Shown here: one piece after another, positions 7,417 through 15,132 of the stretch
How the letters are laid out: each line of letters begins with the position of its first letter
Numbering within the stretch: position 1 is the first letter of the stretch
Origin: CAYRTV01 sp964505785
GTDB taxonomy: Bacteria; Acidobacteriota; Aminicenantia; Aminicenantales; Aminicenantaceae
Reading direction: 5' to 3'
NCBI GenBank assembly: GCA_964505785.1
Contig: CAZDJZ010000025.1
Span: 1-33,589 of the forward strand
Length of the DNA: 33,589 nucleotides
The notes under the pieces: model-generated
Seen by the model: only the letters and a program-made list of their open reading frames with translations
The model's database searches: none
What the model was told of the DNA's origin: nothing
Made by a program: the position numbers and the translations under genes

Positions 7417-8556
7417 TCACAAATTCTGAAACAATTCCGCCAAAAGGGCGGTGCGCTCCAGCCAGGAGGAGATGATAAGATGCTCATGGTCCGCGTGCAT
7501 GCCTTCGCCTTCCGGGCCCAGGCCGTCCAGCACAGCTGCGCCGGCCGCGGAAGCGATAGAGGCATCAGAGCCCCCTCCGGATTTCCCTCTTTTTAAATTC
7601 ATTCCCAGTTTTGACGCGATCTGCTTTGTCAGATGAAATAAGTGATCACCGGCTTCCGAAGGTTCCATGGGCGGGGTCTGGGTTAAAAGAGAGATTTTTA
7701 CCTGGCTTCCTGCTTCCTTTTTCTCTATGCCCTGTAAGGCTTTTTTAATGGCCTTGGCTTTATTCGCCGTCCAGAAGCGGATGTCCAGTCCGGATGTGGC
7801 CCGTTCCGGTACAATATTGAGCTTGCCCCCGCCGCGGATGCGGCCGATGTTGACCGTTACGCCGTCACAGCGCAAGTCTTTTATGCTGTCAAGAGTTTTT
7901 ATAAGAAGTTCGATGGCATTGGATCCTTTTTCCGGATTGGCCGCATGGGCGGACTTTCCGCGGGCGGATACCCGAACAGTCATGCGTCCCTTGCGCTGAT
8001 ATTTAATTCCTCCTCCGGGCAATGCCGGTTCCATACATAGAACCGGTCCGGCCTGCTCCGCAAGCCCGGTAATGAGGATATCCGACTCTTTCCAGGGCAT
8101 TTCTTCGCTGGAATTGATAAACACCCGGATGGGCCGGGACGGTTTTAATTGATGGTCCCTCAGATATTTAAGAGCGAAAACAGTCATGACCGATCCTGCT
8201 TTCATGTCCAAAACCCCCGGGCCGTGAATGCGGTTTTTCTGAATGGAAAACGGCATCTTTTTTATTGTCCCCACCGGCCAAACCGTATCAATATGGAGCA
8301 GCACCATAAGCGGGGCAAAGGTCTCCGGGCCCGGGATGTCAGCTGCAAAAAGATCGCCCCGTTTTTTCTGAGGAAACAGTGTTACAGCAGCACCGTATTT
8401 TTCCAGCTCTTTCACCAGCCGCGCGGAACACTGATCAACAGCCGATTTGGTCTGGGTGGGAGATTCCAGGTAAACCAATTCTTTTAAAAAGCCGGTCATT
8501 TCGTCTTGGTATGTTTTTATTGCGTCTATTGTATTCATTTGATCATTAAATATCAT
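7417..8556 (-). CDS. M20 family metallopeptidase (glutamate carboxypeptidase-like)
   Basis: 379 residues, cytoplasmic (no signal peptide). The M20 two-zinc site is complete: His88 and Asp90 in LLHIDTVWP, bridging Asp117 in GVLDMKAG, catalytic Glu151 and ligand Glu152 in NSSEEMPW, Glu176 in CMEPALP and His354 in GMHADHEH. A dimerisation domain (about 185-295) separates the two halves of the catalytic domain, and SGGGSDASIA (326-335) is typical of the carboxypeptidase G2/PepT-like branch. Likely releases a C-terminal amino acid (often Glu) from peptides or N-acyl amino acids; the substrate is not determinable. ATG 8556 and ATG 8538 are both possible starts; neither has a Shine-Dalgarno. Confidence 0.9.
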   Translation of the reverse strand: MIFNDQMNTIDAIKTYQDEMTGFLKELVYLESPTQTKSAVDQCSARLVKELEKYGAAVTLFPQKKRGDLFAADIPGPETFAPLMVLLHIDTVWPVGTIKKMPFSIQKNRIHGPGVLDMKAGSVMTVFALKYLRDHQLKPSRPIRVFINSSEEMPWKESDILITGLAEQAGPVLCMEPALPGGGIKYQRKGRMTVRVSARGKSAHAANPEKGSNAIELLIKTLDSIKDLRCDGVTVNIGRIRGGGKLNIVPERATSGLDIRFWTANKAKAIKKALQGIEKKEAGSQVKISLLTQTPPMEPSEAGDHLFHLTKQIASKLGMNLKRGKSGGGSDASIASAAGAAVLDGLGPEGEGMHADHEHLIISSWLERTALLAELFQNL

Positions 8557-8949
8557 ATAAGTGCATTTGCCGCCACAAAAAAATCACTCCTGTGAGTATT
8601 ATGAGACTATCCTGAAGCCTGCTCAGCGATCCCCCATGTCATCCCCCCGAGCCACGCAGCGATTCCCCATGTCATCCCCAGGCCGCACAGCGGCCGTGGG
8701 GATCTTAGACTGCATCGTTTGCGAAAACGATACCGATTCATTCAGCGAATACACTTAAGATTCTTGTCGCTTAGCTTCTAGAATGACATGGAGGGTGCCG
8801 CTCCTGAAATGACATAGGTTGTCGAATACCTGAACACTTCGAACCATCGAACACTTTGAACACTCTGAACGCGAGCACAGCGAGAATGACCTGAAAATTT
8901 ATTATGTTTATTTTTTGCGGCGGGAATATAAATTGATAGGAGGAATCCC
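8557..8949. other. Repeat-filled spacer
   Basis: A divergent region between the M20 gene (minus) and the small TTG-start ORF (plus). It holds a large copy of the GC hairpin repeat (8629-8800) and a GAACACTTCGAAC / GAACACTTTGAACAC type short-repeat tract (about 8830-8890) resembling the tracts that follow the two MITE-like copies. No gene is supported here. Confidence 0.5.
8629..8800. repeat. Interspersed repeat cluster with hairpin
   Basis: Partial copy ATGTCATCCCCCCGAGCC, full copy with the stem CCCCAGGCCGC / GCGGCCGTGGGG (8676-8701), GATCTTAGACTGCATCG, and an inverted end ATTCTTGTCGC..AGAATGACATGG near 8760-8792. Confidence 0.75.
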
Positions 8950-9084
8950 TTGATCTTTCAAAAAAAAAACATTTTACCGTTGCTGTTGGCGACAATCTTG
9001 ATTGGTGTTTCAAAATTATTGAGAAATGAACTTTTTTTCAAATACGATTGGGTCGAACACTATGAAGATTTGGGACCGATCTGA
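8950..9084 (+). CDS. Possible small membrane protein, TTG start (44 aa)
   Basis: AGGAGG at 8938-8943 lies six bases before TTG 8950, an ideal Shine-Dalgarno. The frame encodes 44 residues: a short lysine-containing N-terminus (MIFQKKN), a single hydrophobic helix (ILPLLLATILIGVSKLL) and a charged tail with KYDWVEHYEDLG. It stops at 9084. A second frame continues with SEVEDALKRLEALKS to 9127, so the tail may once have been about 15 residues longer, and a frameshift near 9070-9080 is possible. I do not recognise the family. It lies upstream of the GlsB-like and RdhA-like genes, and might be a small subunit or simply a remnant. The evidence is the ribosome-binding site plus the membrane-helix pattern. 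Confidence 0.4.
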   Translation: MIFQKKNILPLLLATILIGVSKLLRNELFFKYDWVEHYEDLGPI

Positions 9085-9128
9085 AGTTGAAGATGCGCTA
9101 AAAAGGCTGGAAGCATTAAAAAGTTAGA

Positions 9129-9157
9129 TTGACAACCCGGCTTTTTTTTACAATGAT
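9129..9157 (+). promoter_or_regulatory. Promoter of the GlsB-like/RdhA-like gene pair
   Basis: TTGACA (9129-9134), 17 bp, AATGAT (9152-9157). The predicted +1 falls on the A of the ATG at 9164, which has no Shine-Dalgarno, so a leaderless transcript is expected. An alternative -10, TACAAT at 9149-9154, gives a spacer of only 14 bp. Confidence 0.45.
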
Positions 9158-9163
9158 TAATCC

Positions 9164-9439
9164 ATGAGCATACTATCTTTTCTGTTTATGTTGTTGATCG
9201 CTGCGGTTGCCGGCTCAGTCGGGGCGCGGCTTGCCGGCCGGAAAGGACTAGGCTGTTTGACTTCGATCCTGCTGGGCTTTATCGGTGCCTTGATCGGAAC
9301 GTATATCGCCCGCACCCTGGAGCTTCCTCTAACACCATGGATTCGCTTCAGCGGACAGCTGTTTCCGTTTCTGTGGGCCATTCTTGGCGCGGCGCTGCTG
9401 GTGGCATTTCTAAACCTGTTTTCTTCCCGCCGGCCGTGA
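9164..9439 (+). CDS. GlsB/YeaQ/YmgE family membrane protein
   Basis: 91 residues with three hydrophobic helices (about 3-20, 33-50, 65-86) and the family's glycine-rich pattern GSVGARLAG...LLGFIGALIGTYIA. The family is also annotated as transglycosylase-associated protein; its members are small inner-membrane stress proteins without known catalysis. The C-terminal NLFSSRRP is basic and likely cytoplasmic. It is followed after 22 bases by the RdhA-like gene on the same strand, so the two are probably cotranscribed. There is no Shine-Dalgarno at ATG 9164; a TTGACA promoter places +1 at the start codon. Confidence 0.82.
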   Translation: MSILSFLFMLLIAAVAGSVGARLAGRKGLGCLTSILLGFIGALIGTYIARTLELPLTPWIRFSGQLFPFLWAILGAALLVAFLNLFSSRRP

Positions 9440-9461
9440 AAAAACGAAAGGACCTTGCCGG

Positions 9462-10811
9462 ATGAATCTAATGGTCCCGATTTTATGGGGCATTCCTGCT
9501 CTTCTTCTTTTTATTTTTGCTGCTTACAGCCTTATGGAAGGGGAGAAAAGGGCCTTTTTTATTTCTCTTTTTATTTTGTCGGCATGGAGTGGATTATTTC
9601 TTTTTTTGATTTGGGCTTTTCCAGGAATTCTATGGGAATTAACTGTAATTTTGGCTGGGCTTTTGCTTATACTGATTTTTTGGATGATTTTTTCACCCCG
9701 CCTCCGGGAAAAGCAAGCGGTTATCGGGCCTCAAAAACAGATTGATGAGCGGGACATCATTTTTGCCCGCTTTGACTTGGAAAAAGATTCAGCGCGTTAT
9801 CAAGAATATTATAGCCGCCGTCCTGAACGTAAAGAAAAGGATGACCGGATTCGGGAAATTCCGGATATATTATCGCCATCCCATATACAGAGAGAACCGT
9901 TTCTTTTTTCGTTGGCGGATGCGGAATTCGCGTTCCTTGATGAACTCCTGAACCTGGCGGACGGTTCGGTTAATTCTCATTCAGCCGGCCTGGAGGATTC
10001 TGCCGCAAATGCGGCGTGCATAAAAAAGATATTCCGCTATTTAGGGGCGGATCAGACCGGAATTTGTGAACTGGATCCGGCCTATATTTATTCCCATGTC
10101 GGCCGCGGTCCCGAGCCTTACGGCCGTTCCATCCAGACGGACCATAAATATGCCGTAGTATTCACGATCCCGATGGATTATGCTGTCATAGCCACGGCTC
10201 CCCAGTCTCCGGTGATTGTAGAGACGGCCCGCAAGTATGTGGAAGCAGCGCGAATTGCGATTATCGCGGCTGACTGGATCCGCAGGCTGGGATACCCGGC
10301 CCGGGCGCATATGGCCGGCAGCAATTATCAGGCTATCCTGCCGGCATTAGGCTGGAAAGCCGGCCTTGGGGAAGTGGGCCGCATGAGTATTCTGATGACG
10401 CCGGAACACGGCCCGCGTGTACGGCTGGGGCTGGTGACAACCAGTTTGCCGCTTAATCCGGATTCGATTCGGAATTGGGGTATACAGGATTTCTGCCGGA
10501 TCTGTCAAAAATGTGCGGTCAATTGTCCATCCGGGGCCATTCCCTATGGAGATAAGAGGGAAGAAAACGGCTCTGTGCGCTGGATAATCGACCAGGAAGC
10601 CTGTTATGAATTCTGGCGGAAATGCGGGACCGACTGCAGCCGCTGCATGAGTGTTTGTCCATACAGCAAGCCAGCCAATGCGCTGCATAACGCAGTACGC
10701 TTTGCTGCTGCCCGTTCCAGGGCGGCCCAGAGAATATCCCTTTGGAGCGATCACTTGTTTTACGGCAAGAGACCTAAAGCAAGGGAGATAAAATTACACG
10801 CAGCGCAATAA
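9462..10811 (+). CDS. Membrane-anchored reductive-dehalogenase-like (RdhA/QueG-type) Fe-S protein
   Basis: 449 residues. Three membrane helices occupy about residues 5-80, followed by a basic segment (PRLREKQAVIGPQK), which by the positive-inside rule puts the main domain in the cytoplasm. The catalytic part has the corrinoid-domain pattern of RdhA proteins (AARIAIIAADWIRRLGYPAR, GLGEVGRMSILMTPEHGPRV, LVTTSLPLNPD). Two ferredoxin-type clusters follow: Cys345, 348, 351, 355 (CRICQKCAVNCP) and Cys388, 392, 395, 399 (CGTDCSRCMSVCP), with an extra Cys381. There is no Tat signal and no separate rdhB, unlike respiratory dehalogenases; the N-terminal helices could replace the RdhB anchor. Likely a cobalamin-dependent reductase; substrate unknown, and organohalide use is not shown. 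AAAGGA precedes ATG 9462; ATG 9471 is an alternative. Confidence 0.85.
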   Translation: MNLMVPILWGIPALLLFIFAAYSLMEGEKRAFFISLFILSAWSGLFLFLIWAFPGILWELTVILAGLLLILIFWMIFSPRLREKQAVIGPQKQIDERDIIFARFDLEKDSARYQEYYSRRPERKEKDDRIREIPDILSPSHIQREPFLFSLADAEFAFLDELLNLADGSVNSHSAGLEDSAANAACIKKIFRYLGADQTGICELDPAYIYSHVGRGPEPYGRSIQTDHKYAVVFTIPMDYAVIATAPQSPVIVETARKYVEAARIAIIAADWIRRLGYPARAHMAGSNYQAILPALGWKAGLGEVGRMSILMTPEHGPRVRLGLVTTSLPLNPDSIRNWGIQDFCRICQKCAVNCPSGAIPYGDKREENGSVRWIIDQEACYEFWRKCGTDCSRCMSVCPYSKPANALHNAVRFAAARSRAAQRISLWSDHLFYGKRPKAREIKLHAAQ

Positions 10812-10816
10812 TAAAA

Positions 10817-11071
10817 ATGAAAATGGATACACATGTCATCGTACAATGTCTAAAAAATCGGTCCGGCCTCATTAGGGCGATTCAGCTTGGGGAAGAAAAA
10901 GACATTCAATTAGTTATTAGTCATGTATATAATACTGGATGTGCTTCGATTAGGGAGAGGATAGTGTTTTGTTTGGCGAAGCAGTCTAAGATTGCCATGC
11001 GGCCTGCGGCCGCTCGCAATGACTCGGAGCCAGCTCCTCAGGATGGCAGCGAGAAGTCATTTTTAAAATAA
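10817..11071 (+). CDS. Hypothetical protein whose C-terminus is repeat-encoded
   Basis: 84 codons, starting five bases after the RdhA-like stop. I do not recognise the N-terminal 45 residues (MKMDTHVIVQCLKNRSG and onwards). From about 10974 the frame runs through a copy of the interspersed repeat (GAAGCAGTCTAAGATTGCC and AGGATGGCAGCGAGAAG), so the last ~30 residues (Arg/Ala/Pro/Ser-rich) are translated repeat DNA. Either a small gene was truncated by repeat insertion or the frame is fortuitous. No Shine-Dalgarno precedes the ATG. Low confidence as a functional gene. Confidence 0.3.
   Translation: MKMDTHVIVQCLKNRSGLIRAIQLGEEKDIQLVISHVYNTGCASIRERIVFCLAKQSKIAMRPAAARNDSEPAPQDGSEKSFLK
10974..11055. 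repeat. Interspersed repeat copy inside an ORF end
   Basis: TTGGCGAAGCAGTCTAAGAT is the reverse of the ATCTTAGACTGCTTCGCCAA end found elsewhere, followed by a GCGGCCTGCGGCCGC core and CTCAGGATGGCAGCGAG. Lies between the RdhA-like gene and the aminotransferase gene. Confidence 0.7.
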
Positions 11072-11094
11072 TACTAAAAAAGGAGGATGGAATA

Positions 11095-12417
11095 ATGGGA
11101 AGCCGTCGTCAATTCATTAAAAACTTGGGAATGGGCGCAGGAGGCCTGGGCTTATTCGGCATGCTGGACAAAAAAGGATATGCCCGGCTTAAAACCAAAC
11201 TGGGCGAGGTCGCGAATACTCCGCCGCAGCAATTAGCCCAGGATGAAAGCTTCTGGTTTTATGTGCAGCAGGCATTCAATATAGACCGCAGTATCGTCAA
11301 CCTCAATAATGGCGGAGTGCATCCGGCTCCCACCGTTGTGATCGATGCGGTGAAGCGATATATGGATTTTTCCAATGGAGCCCCGGTGCTGAATTCATGG
11401 CAATATCTGCGCCCCAGAAAGGAAAACATCCGGGAAAAAATCGCTTCCACCTTCGGTTGCTCCCCGGAGGAAATTGCTATTACCCGGAATGTAACCGAAT
11501 CTATGCAGATTGCGCTTTTGGGCCTGGAGCTTAAACCCGGAGATGAGGTTTTGACCACGACTCACGATTATCCTTCCATGAAGAACGCCCTGCTTCAAAG
11601 GCAGCAGAGGGAAGGTGTGAAGGTTAAGATGTTTTCTTTTCCTTATCCGCCGGAGCGCATCGATATTCTCACCGATTATTTTAAAAAGCACATCACTCCT
11701 AGAACCAAAATGATCTTGATCTGCCATATCACCAATCTGACCGGACAAATTTTTCCGGTCAAGCAGATCTGCGAACTTGCCCGGCAGCATGGGATTGAAG
11801 TGGTGATCGACGGCGCCCATGCTTTCGGTCATTTCGAGTTCGCCCAGAAAGACCTGGATTGCGACATCTACGGAGCAAACCTGCATAAATGGGTGATGGG
11901 CCCGATCGGAACCGGCTTTCTGTATGTCAAAAAAGAAAAGATCAAAAAAATATGGCCGCTGTTTCCGGCTGCAGACCCTCAGGGAGATGATATCCGTAAA
12001 TTCGAACATGTAGGGACTCAACCGGAAGCTCTGAAACTGGCAGTGGGGGAGGCCCTGACCTTTCATCACGGGATTGGTGCCAAAAGAAAAGAGGCCCGGC
12101 TGCGCTATCTGCGCAATTATTGGGCCAAAAAACTGGAGAAACTTCCCGGAGTGGAAATATTGACACCCTATGATCCGGAGCAGTCATGCGGAATAGGTGC
12201 TTATACGGTTAAGAATTTTGACATGGCCAAACTGCAGCAGACATTGTGGGGCAAACACAAAATTTTTGTCATTAATGTGGGAATTCCGTCTCCCGCCGGA
12301 GAAGGAAAGCAAGTCATTGGTATGAGGGTGACTCCCAGTATCTATACACATCTGCGTGAATTGGACCTGTTCGTTGACGCTGTTTCCCATTATGTGGAAA
12401 ACGGATTCCCGGCCTGA
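11095..12417 (+). CDS. Tat-exported class V aminotransferase-fold protein (isopenicillin N epimerase-like)
   Basis: 440 residues. The N-terminus has a twin-arginine motif, SRRQFIKN (residues 3-10), followed by a glycine-rich hydrophobic stretch (LGMGAGGLGLFGML), so export through Tat after cofactor loading is expected. The body is a fold type I PLP domain: NLNNGGVHPAP (69-79), ITRNVTESMQIAL (phosphate cup), DGAHAFGHF with Asp239, and Lys265 in ANLHKWVMGP as Schiff-base lysine. This resembles the isopenicillin N epimerase/selenocysteine lyase-like branch of class V enzymes. The reaction is not predictable; epimerase, lyase or desulfurase are all possible. AGGAGG at 11081-11086 fixes ATG 11095. 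It is separated from the RdhA-like gene by a repeat-derived segment but lies on the same strand. Confidence 0.88.
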   Translation: MGSRRQFIKNLGMGAGGLGLFGMLDKKGYARLKTKLGEVANTPPQQLAQDESFWFYVQQAFNIDRSIVNLNNGGVHPAPTVVIDAVKRYMDFSNGAPVLNSWQYLRPRKENIREKIASTFGCSPEEIAITRNVTESMQIALLGLELKPGDEVLTTTHDYPSMKNALLQRQQREGVKVKMFSFPYPPERIDILTDYFKKHITPRTKMILICHITNLTGQIFPVKQICELARQHGIEVVIDGAHAFGHFEFAQKDLDCDIYGANLHKWVMGPIGTGFLYVKKEKIKKIWPLFPAADPQGDDIRKFEHVGTQPEALKLAVGEALTFHHGIGAKRKEARLRYLRNYWAKKLEKLPGVEILTPYDPEQSCGIGAYTVKNFDMAKLQQTLWGKHKIFVINVGIPSPAGEGKQVIGMRVTPSIYTHLRELDLFVDAVSHYVENGFPA

Positions 12418-12596
12418 TTTTTACACAGGCCCATTGATTTCAACGCGGATTTTCCGTAAATTAATATATAATCACATGTGAAAAATACCATGAAGCATGA
12501 CAAAACCATTGCTTTCCTCAGGATAAAACGGTTATGTCATTTTATTAGCCTGAATGATCCAGGCTAGTTGCAGGGAAGGTTAAGCTGATCTGAATT
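12418..12596 (+). promoter_or_regulatory. Leader of the glycosidase gene with -10 box
   Basis: TATAAT at 12467-12472 is the best -10 in this spacer, giving a leader of about 118 nt. It has no -35 at 16-18 bp (a TTGATT lies 27 bp away). The leader contains the 21-bp palindrome at 12546-12566. GGGAAGG at 12574-12580 is the nearest purine tract, rather far from the ATG. Confidence 0.3.
12546..12566. repeat. Palindrome made of two fused MITE ends
   Basis: TAGCCTGAAT-G-ATCCAGGCTA: the outermost bases of both termini of the MITE-like element joined head to head with no interior. Could be the scar of an internally deleted or excised copy. Confidence 0.5.
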
Positions 12597-14999
12597 ATGT
12601 GGAAATATATACTTGTAACGGCAGTCACTCTTCTGATCGCCGGTTTGATTTTTTATCCCGCCGCAGCTGAAGTTGTCTATCCCTGGAACGAAACCTATAT
12701 CGGCGCTTTGGATGCCGACGCCTGGGCCGGCTTGACTCTGGTCCCCGATGAGAAAAGTGCATTTTCTTTCCGGGTCCGGGTAACCAAGGACAACCGGGCG
12801 GCGGATAATTTAGACCTGTTTTTTCTGGTTTCCGAGGTCGGCCCCAATTCGCCGGACGGCAGTTATGCCCGCATGAAGTTCGACATGAGTCTGCCGTTTC
12901 TTTCAGAGGATGAAAGAAAGGACACGCCTATTCTAAAGAAGCCGGCTGATAAATCCGATACCCTGGTGTTGGAATGGTCGCGTACGGATGAGCAGACCGT
13001 AGTGGGGCGGATCACCGCACCCAAATATATTAAAGTGGAAATCGTGCATTATTTTCCATGGGATTTAACAGGCCGGTTTCAACTTCTGGATGACGGGCAG
13101 ATTAAAGGAGAGAGCCTGAGCATCAAGAACTATCATTATTTATTTTGGACGCACCGGGAAGACTGGTCGTCACCTGCCGGCACCGGCGAAAAGATCATCT
13201 TGTCTTATTCCCCGGAAAAGGAGCGCGAGATTTATTTTACTGCCGGCATCGGAGAAAACGAACGGTTTTTAAAGAGCCATATCTACAGGTACAAAAATCA
13301 GCGGACCATCGCCCGGATATTGGAGGAAGAGGCTAAGCGGTATGAACAAAAACGGGTCAGGGTGAAAGGTTTACACGAAGGGGTTTCCCGCGCTATAACC
13401 AATAATTTATTCTGGATGACACTTTATCAGGCCGGGCGTCACCGGCTCTATTCCCCGGCTGGACGCCGCTGGATTTTTCCCCGGCCGGAAGGTGGAAAAG
13501 ATCTCTGGACCATCTTTGAATGGGATTCATTCTTCAATGCCTTGGAATTGTCGGTGGAAAGCACTAAATTCGCACGGGATGTTTTGCATTCCGTGCTGGA
13601 AACCCAATATGATAACGGCAACATCCCGAACTGGCGAGGACGGTTCAGCGGGACTCCCGACCGATCTCAACCGCCGGTAGGCGCATACTGTGTTTTAAAA
13701 GTTTTCCAGAAAACCGGAGATATGGATCTTCTCAGCTATGCCTATCCTTATTTAAAAAAATGGCATGCCTTCTGGACAGCCCCCAAAAACGGCCATCCCC
13801 GGCGTGACGGAAACAGCGACGGACTCCTGGAGTGGGGATCGGATACGGATTTGGTTTCTGAAAATGTGCCTCCCTGGGAAGAAGGCGTTCCCGGCCGGCA
13901 GCGGGCCATGTGGGAATCGGGCCAGGATGACCTCCCCAACTGGGACGAAGCCCGTTTCAATGAGAACACGGAAACAATGGCCATGAACTGCATCGATCTT
14001 AATTCTCTTTATGCCCTCGATGCTTATTGTATGGCTCAGATCGCCAATATCATAAAAAACCGCAGGGATTATCAGGCTTATATGCAGGAATACGAACGCA
14101 TGAAGGAGATAATCAATAATGAGCTCTGGGATGAAACGGAAGGTTTCTATTTTGACCGGCATTGGGACGGGACTTTTTCTTACCGCAAAGCCGCATCCAA
14201 TTTTTATCCGCTGATCGCAGGAATACCGGATAAGGACAGGGCTGACCGCATGCTGGCCCATCTGATGGATGAAAAGGAGTTTTGGGGCGAATATGTCATT
14301 CCCACTATCTCCCGTGATGACCCGGCTTTTTCCCAGCCCAGTCAGCAATACTGGCGCGGTACCATTTGGCCGCCTACCAATTACCTGGTTTACCAGGGAT
14401 TGAAAGCCTATAGATATGACGCTGTAGCCAGTGAATTTGCCGCCAGGAGTTCCGCTTTATTCATGCGAAGCTGGGAAAATTTTCAGTTGTGCCCGGAAAA
14501 TTATGATTCCCGTACCGGTGAAGCAGGCGGCCAGCGCTACCAGAGCTGGGGACCGCTGTTCGCCCTCATCGCATTGGAAGAATATATCGATATCACACCC
14601 TGGGAAGGCTTCCGCTTTGGCGTTCTTTATCCGGAGAGAAAAGGCGAAGTAGAGAGGATTGCTATTCAGGGCCGCCATTACGATGTCAAGATATCATCCA
14701 AAGACATCACGCTTAAAGAAGAAGGAGAGAAAATCCTGCATATAAACGGCGGTGCCGTTTTTCGCCAGTTTCTTTATTCAAAGAACCGTGTTTCCTTTAG
14801 TGTTAAAACCCAGAAACCCAGAAAAATTAAAATCTGGTTCCTGACAAAGGGAAAGTACCAGCTCCTGATCGACGGTGAGCCGAGGGGAATCTTTAAGGGG
14901 AATTCGATTAAATTTGAGGTTGATCCTGTGGAACATGAAATTGTGATTATGCTGCTGGACCAATTGGGAGAGGAGACGGGAAGCACGTTGCCGTCCTGA
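12597..14999 (+). CDS. Secreted GH63-like (alpha/alpha)6-barrel glycosidase
   Basis: 800 residues. An N-terminal Sec signal (YILVTAVTLLIAGLIFYP then AAAEVV, cleavage about residue 24) is followed by a beta-rich N-terminal domain (to about 260) and an (alpha/alpha)6 catalytic domain (about 260-680). Motifs of GH63 and related GH37 enzymes are clear: WTIFEWDSFF, WESGQDDLPNWD (439-450, Asp444 as likely general acid), YWRGTIWPPTNYLVYQGL (585-602) and PENYDSRTGEAGG (633-645, Glu634 as likely general base). A C-terminal beta domain closes the protein. GH63 members process alpha-linked glucosides, including E. coli YgjK-like enzymes and mannosylglycerate hydrolases. Likely periplasmic sugar scavenging; exact substrate unknown. 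The divergent MFS transporter downstream is a possible uptake partner, only by proximity. Confidence 0.88.
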   Translation: MWKYILVTAVTLLIAGLIFYPAAAEVVYPWNETYIGALDADAWAGLTLVPDEKSAFSFRVRVTKDNRAADNLDLFFLVSEVGPNSPDGSYARMKFDMSLPFLSEDERKDTPILKKPADKSDTLVLEWSRTDEQTVVGRITAPKYIKVEIVHYFPWDLTGRFQLLDDGQIKGESLSIKNYHYLFWTHREDWSSPAGTGEKIILSYSPEKEREIYFTAGIGENERFLKSHIYRYKNQRTIARILEEEAKRYEQKRVRVKGLHEGVSRAITNNLFWMTLYQAGRHRLYSPAGRRWIFPRPEGGKDLWTIFEWDSFFNALELSVESTKFARDVLHSVLETQYDNGNIPNWRGRFSGTPDRSQPPVGAYCVLKVFQKTGDMDLLSYAYPYLKKWHAFWTAPKNGHPRRDGNSDGLLEWGSDTDLVSENVPPWEEGVPGRQRAMWESGQDDLPNWDEARFNENTETMAMNCIDLNSLYALDAYCMAQIANIIKNRRDYQAYMQEYERMKEIINNELWDETEGFYFDRHWDGTFSYRKAASNFYPLIAGIPDKDRADRMLAHLMDEKEFWGEYVIPTISRDDPAFSQPSQQYWRGTIWPPTNYLVYQGLKAYRYDAVASEFAARSSALFMRSWENFQLCPENYDSRTGEAGGQRYQSWGPLFALIALEEYIDITPWEGFRFGVLYPERKGEVERIAIQGRHYDVKISSKDITLKEEGEKILHINGGAVFRQFLYSKNRVSFSVKTQKPRKIKIWFLTKGKYQLLIDGEPRGIFKGNSIKFEVDPVEHEIVIMLLDQLGEETGSTLPS

Positions 15000-15004
15000 A
15001 GAGC

Positions 15005-15130
15005 ACAGCGGCGTAAGGAACTTAGACGGCTTCAAAGAAGCCCGAAGAATCCAAAACGGCCCTGCTTATTGGATAGGATCCGTCTTCTCAGACGAAGCAC
15101 TTTGGGATCCTTCGCTCCGCTCAGAATGAC
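15005..15130. repeat. Interspersed repeat copies
   Basis: Degenerate copy around AGCACAGCGGCGTAAGGAAC-TTAGACGGCTTC and an inverted end GGGATCCTTCGCTCCGCTCAG-AATGACAT (15099-15131). Lies between two convergent genes (glycosidase and MFS) and may function as a transcription end. Confidence 0.65.
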
Positions 15131-15132
15131 AT

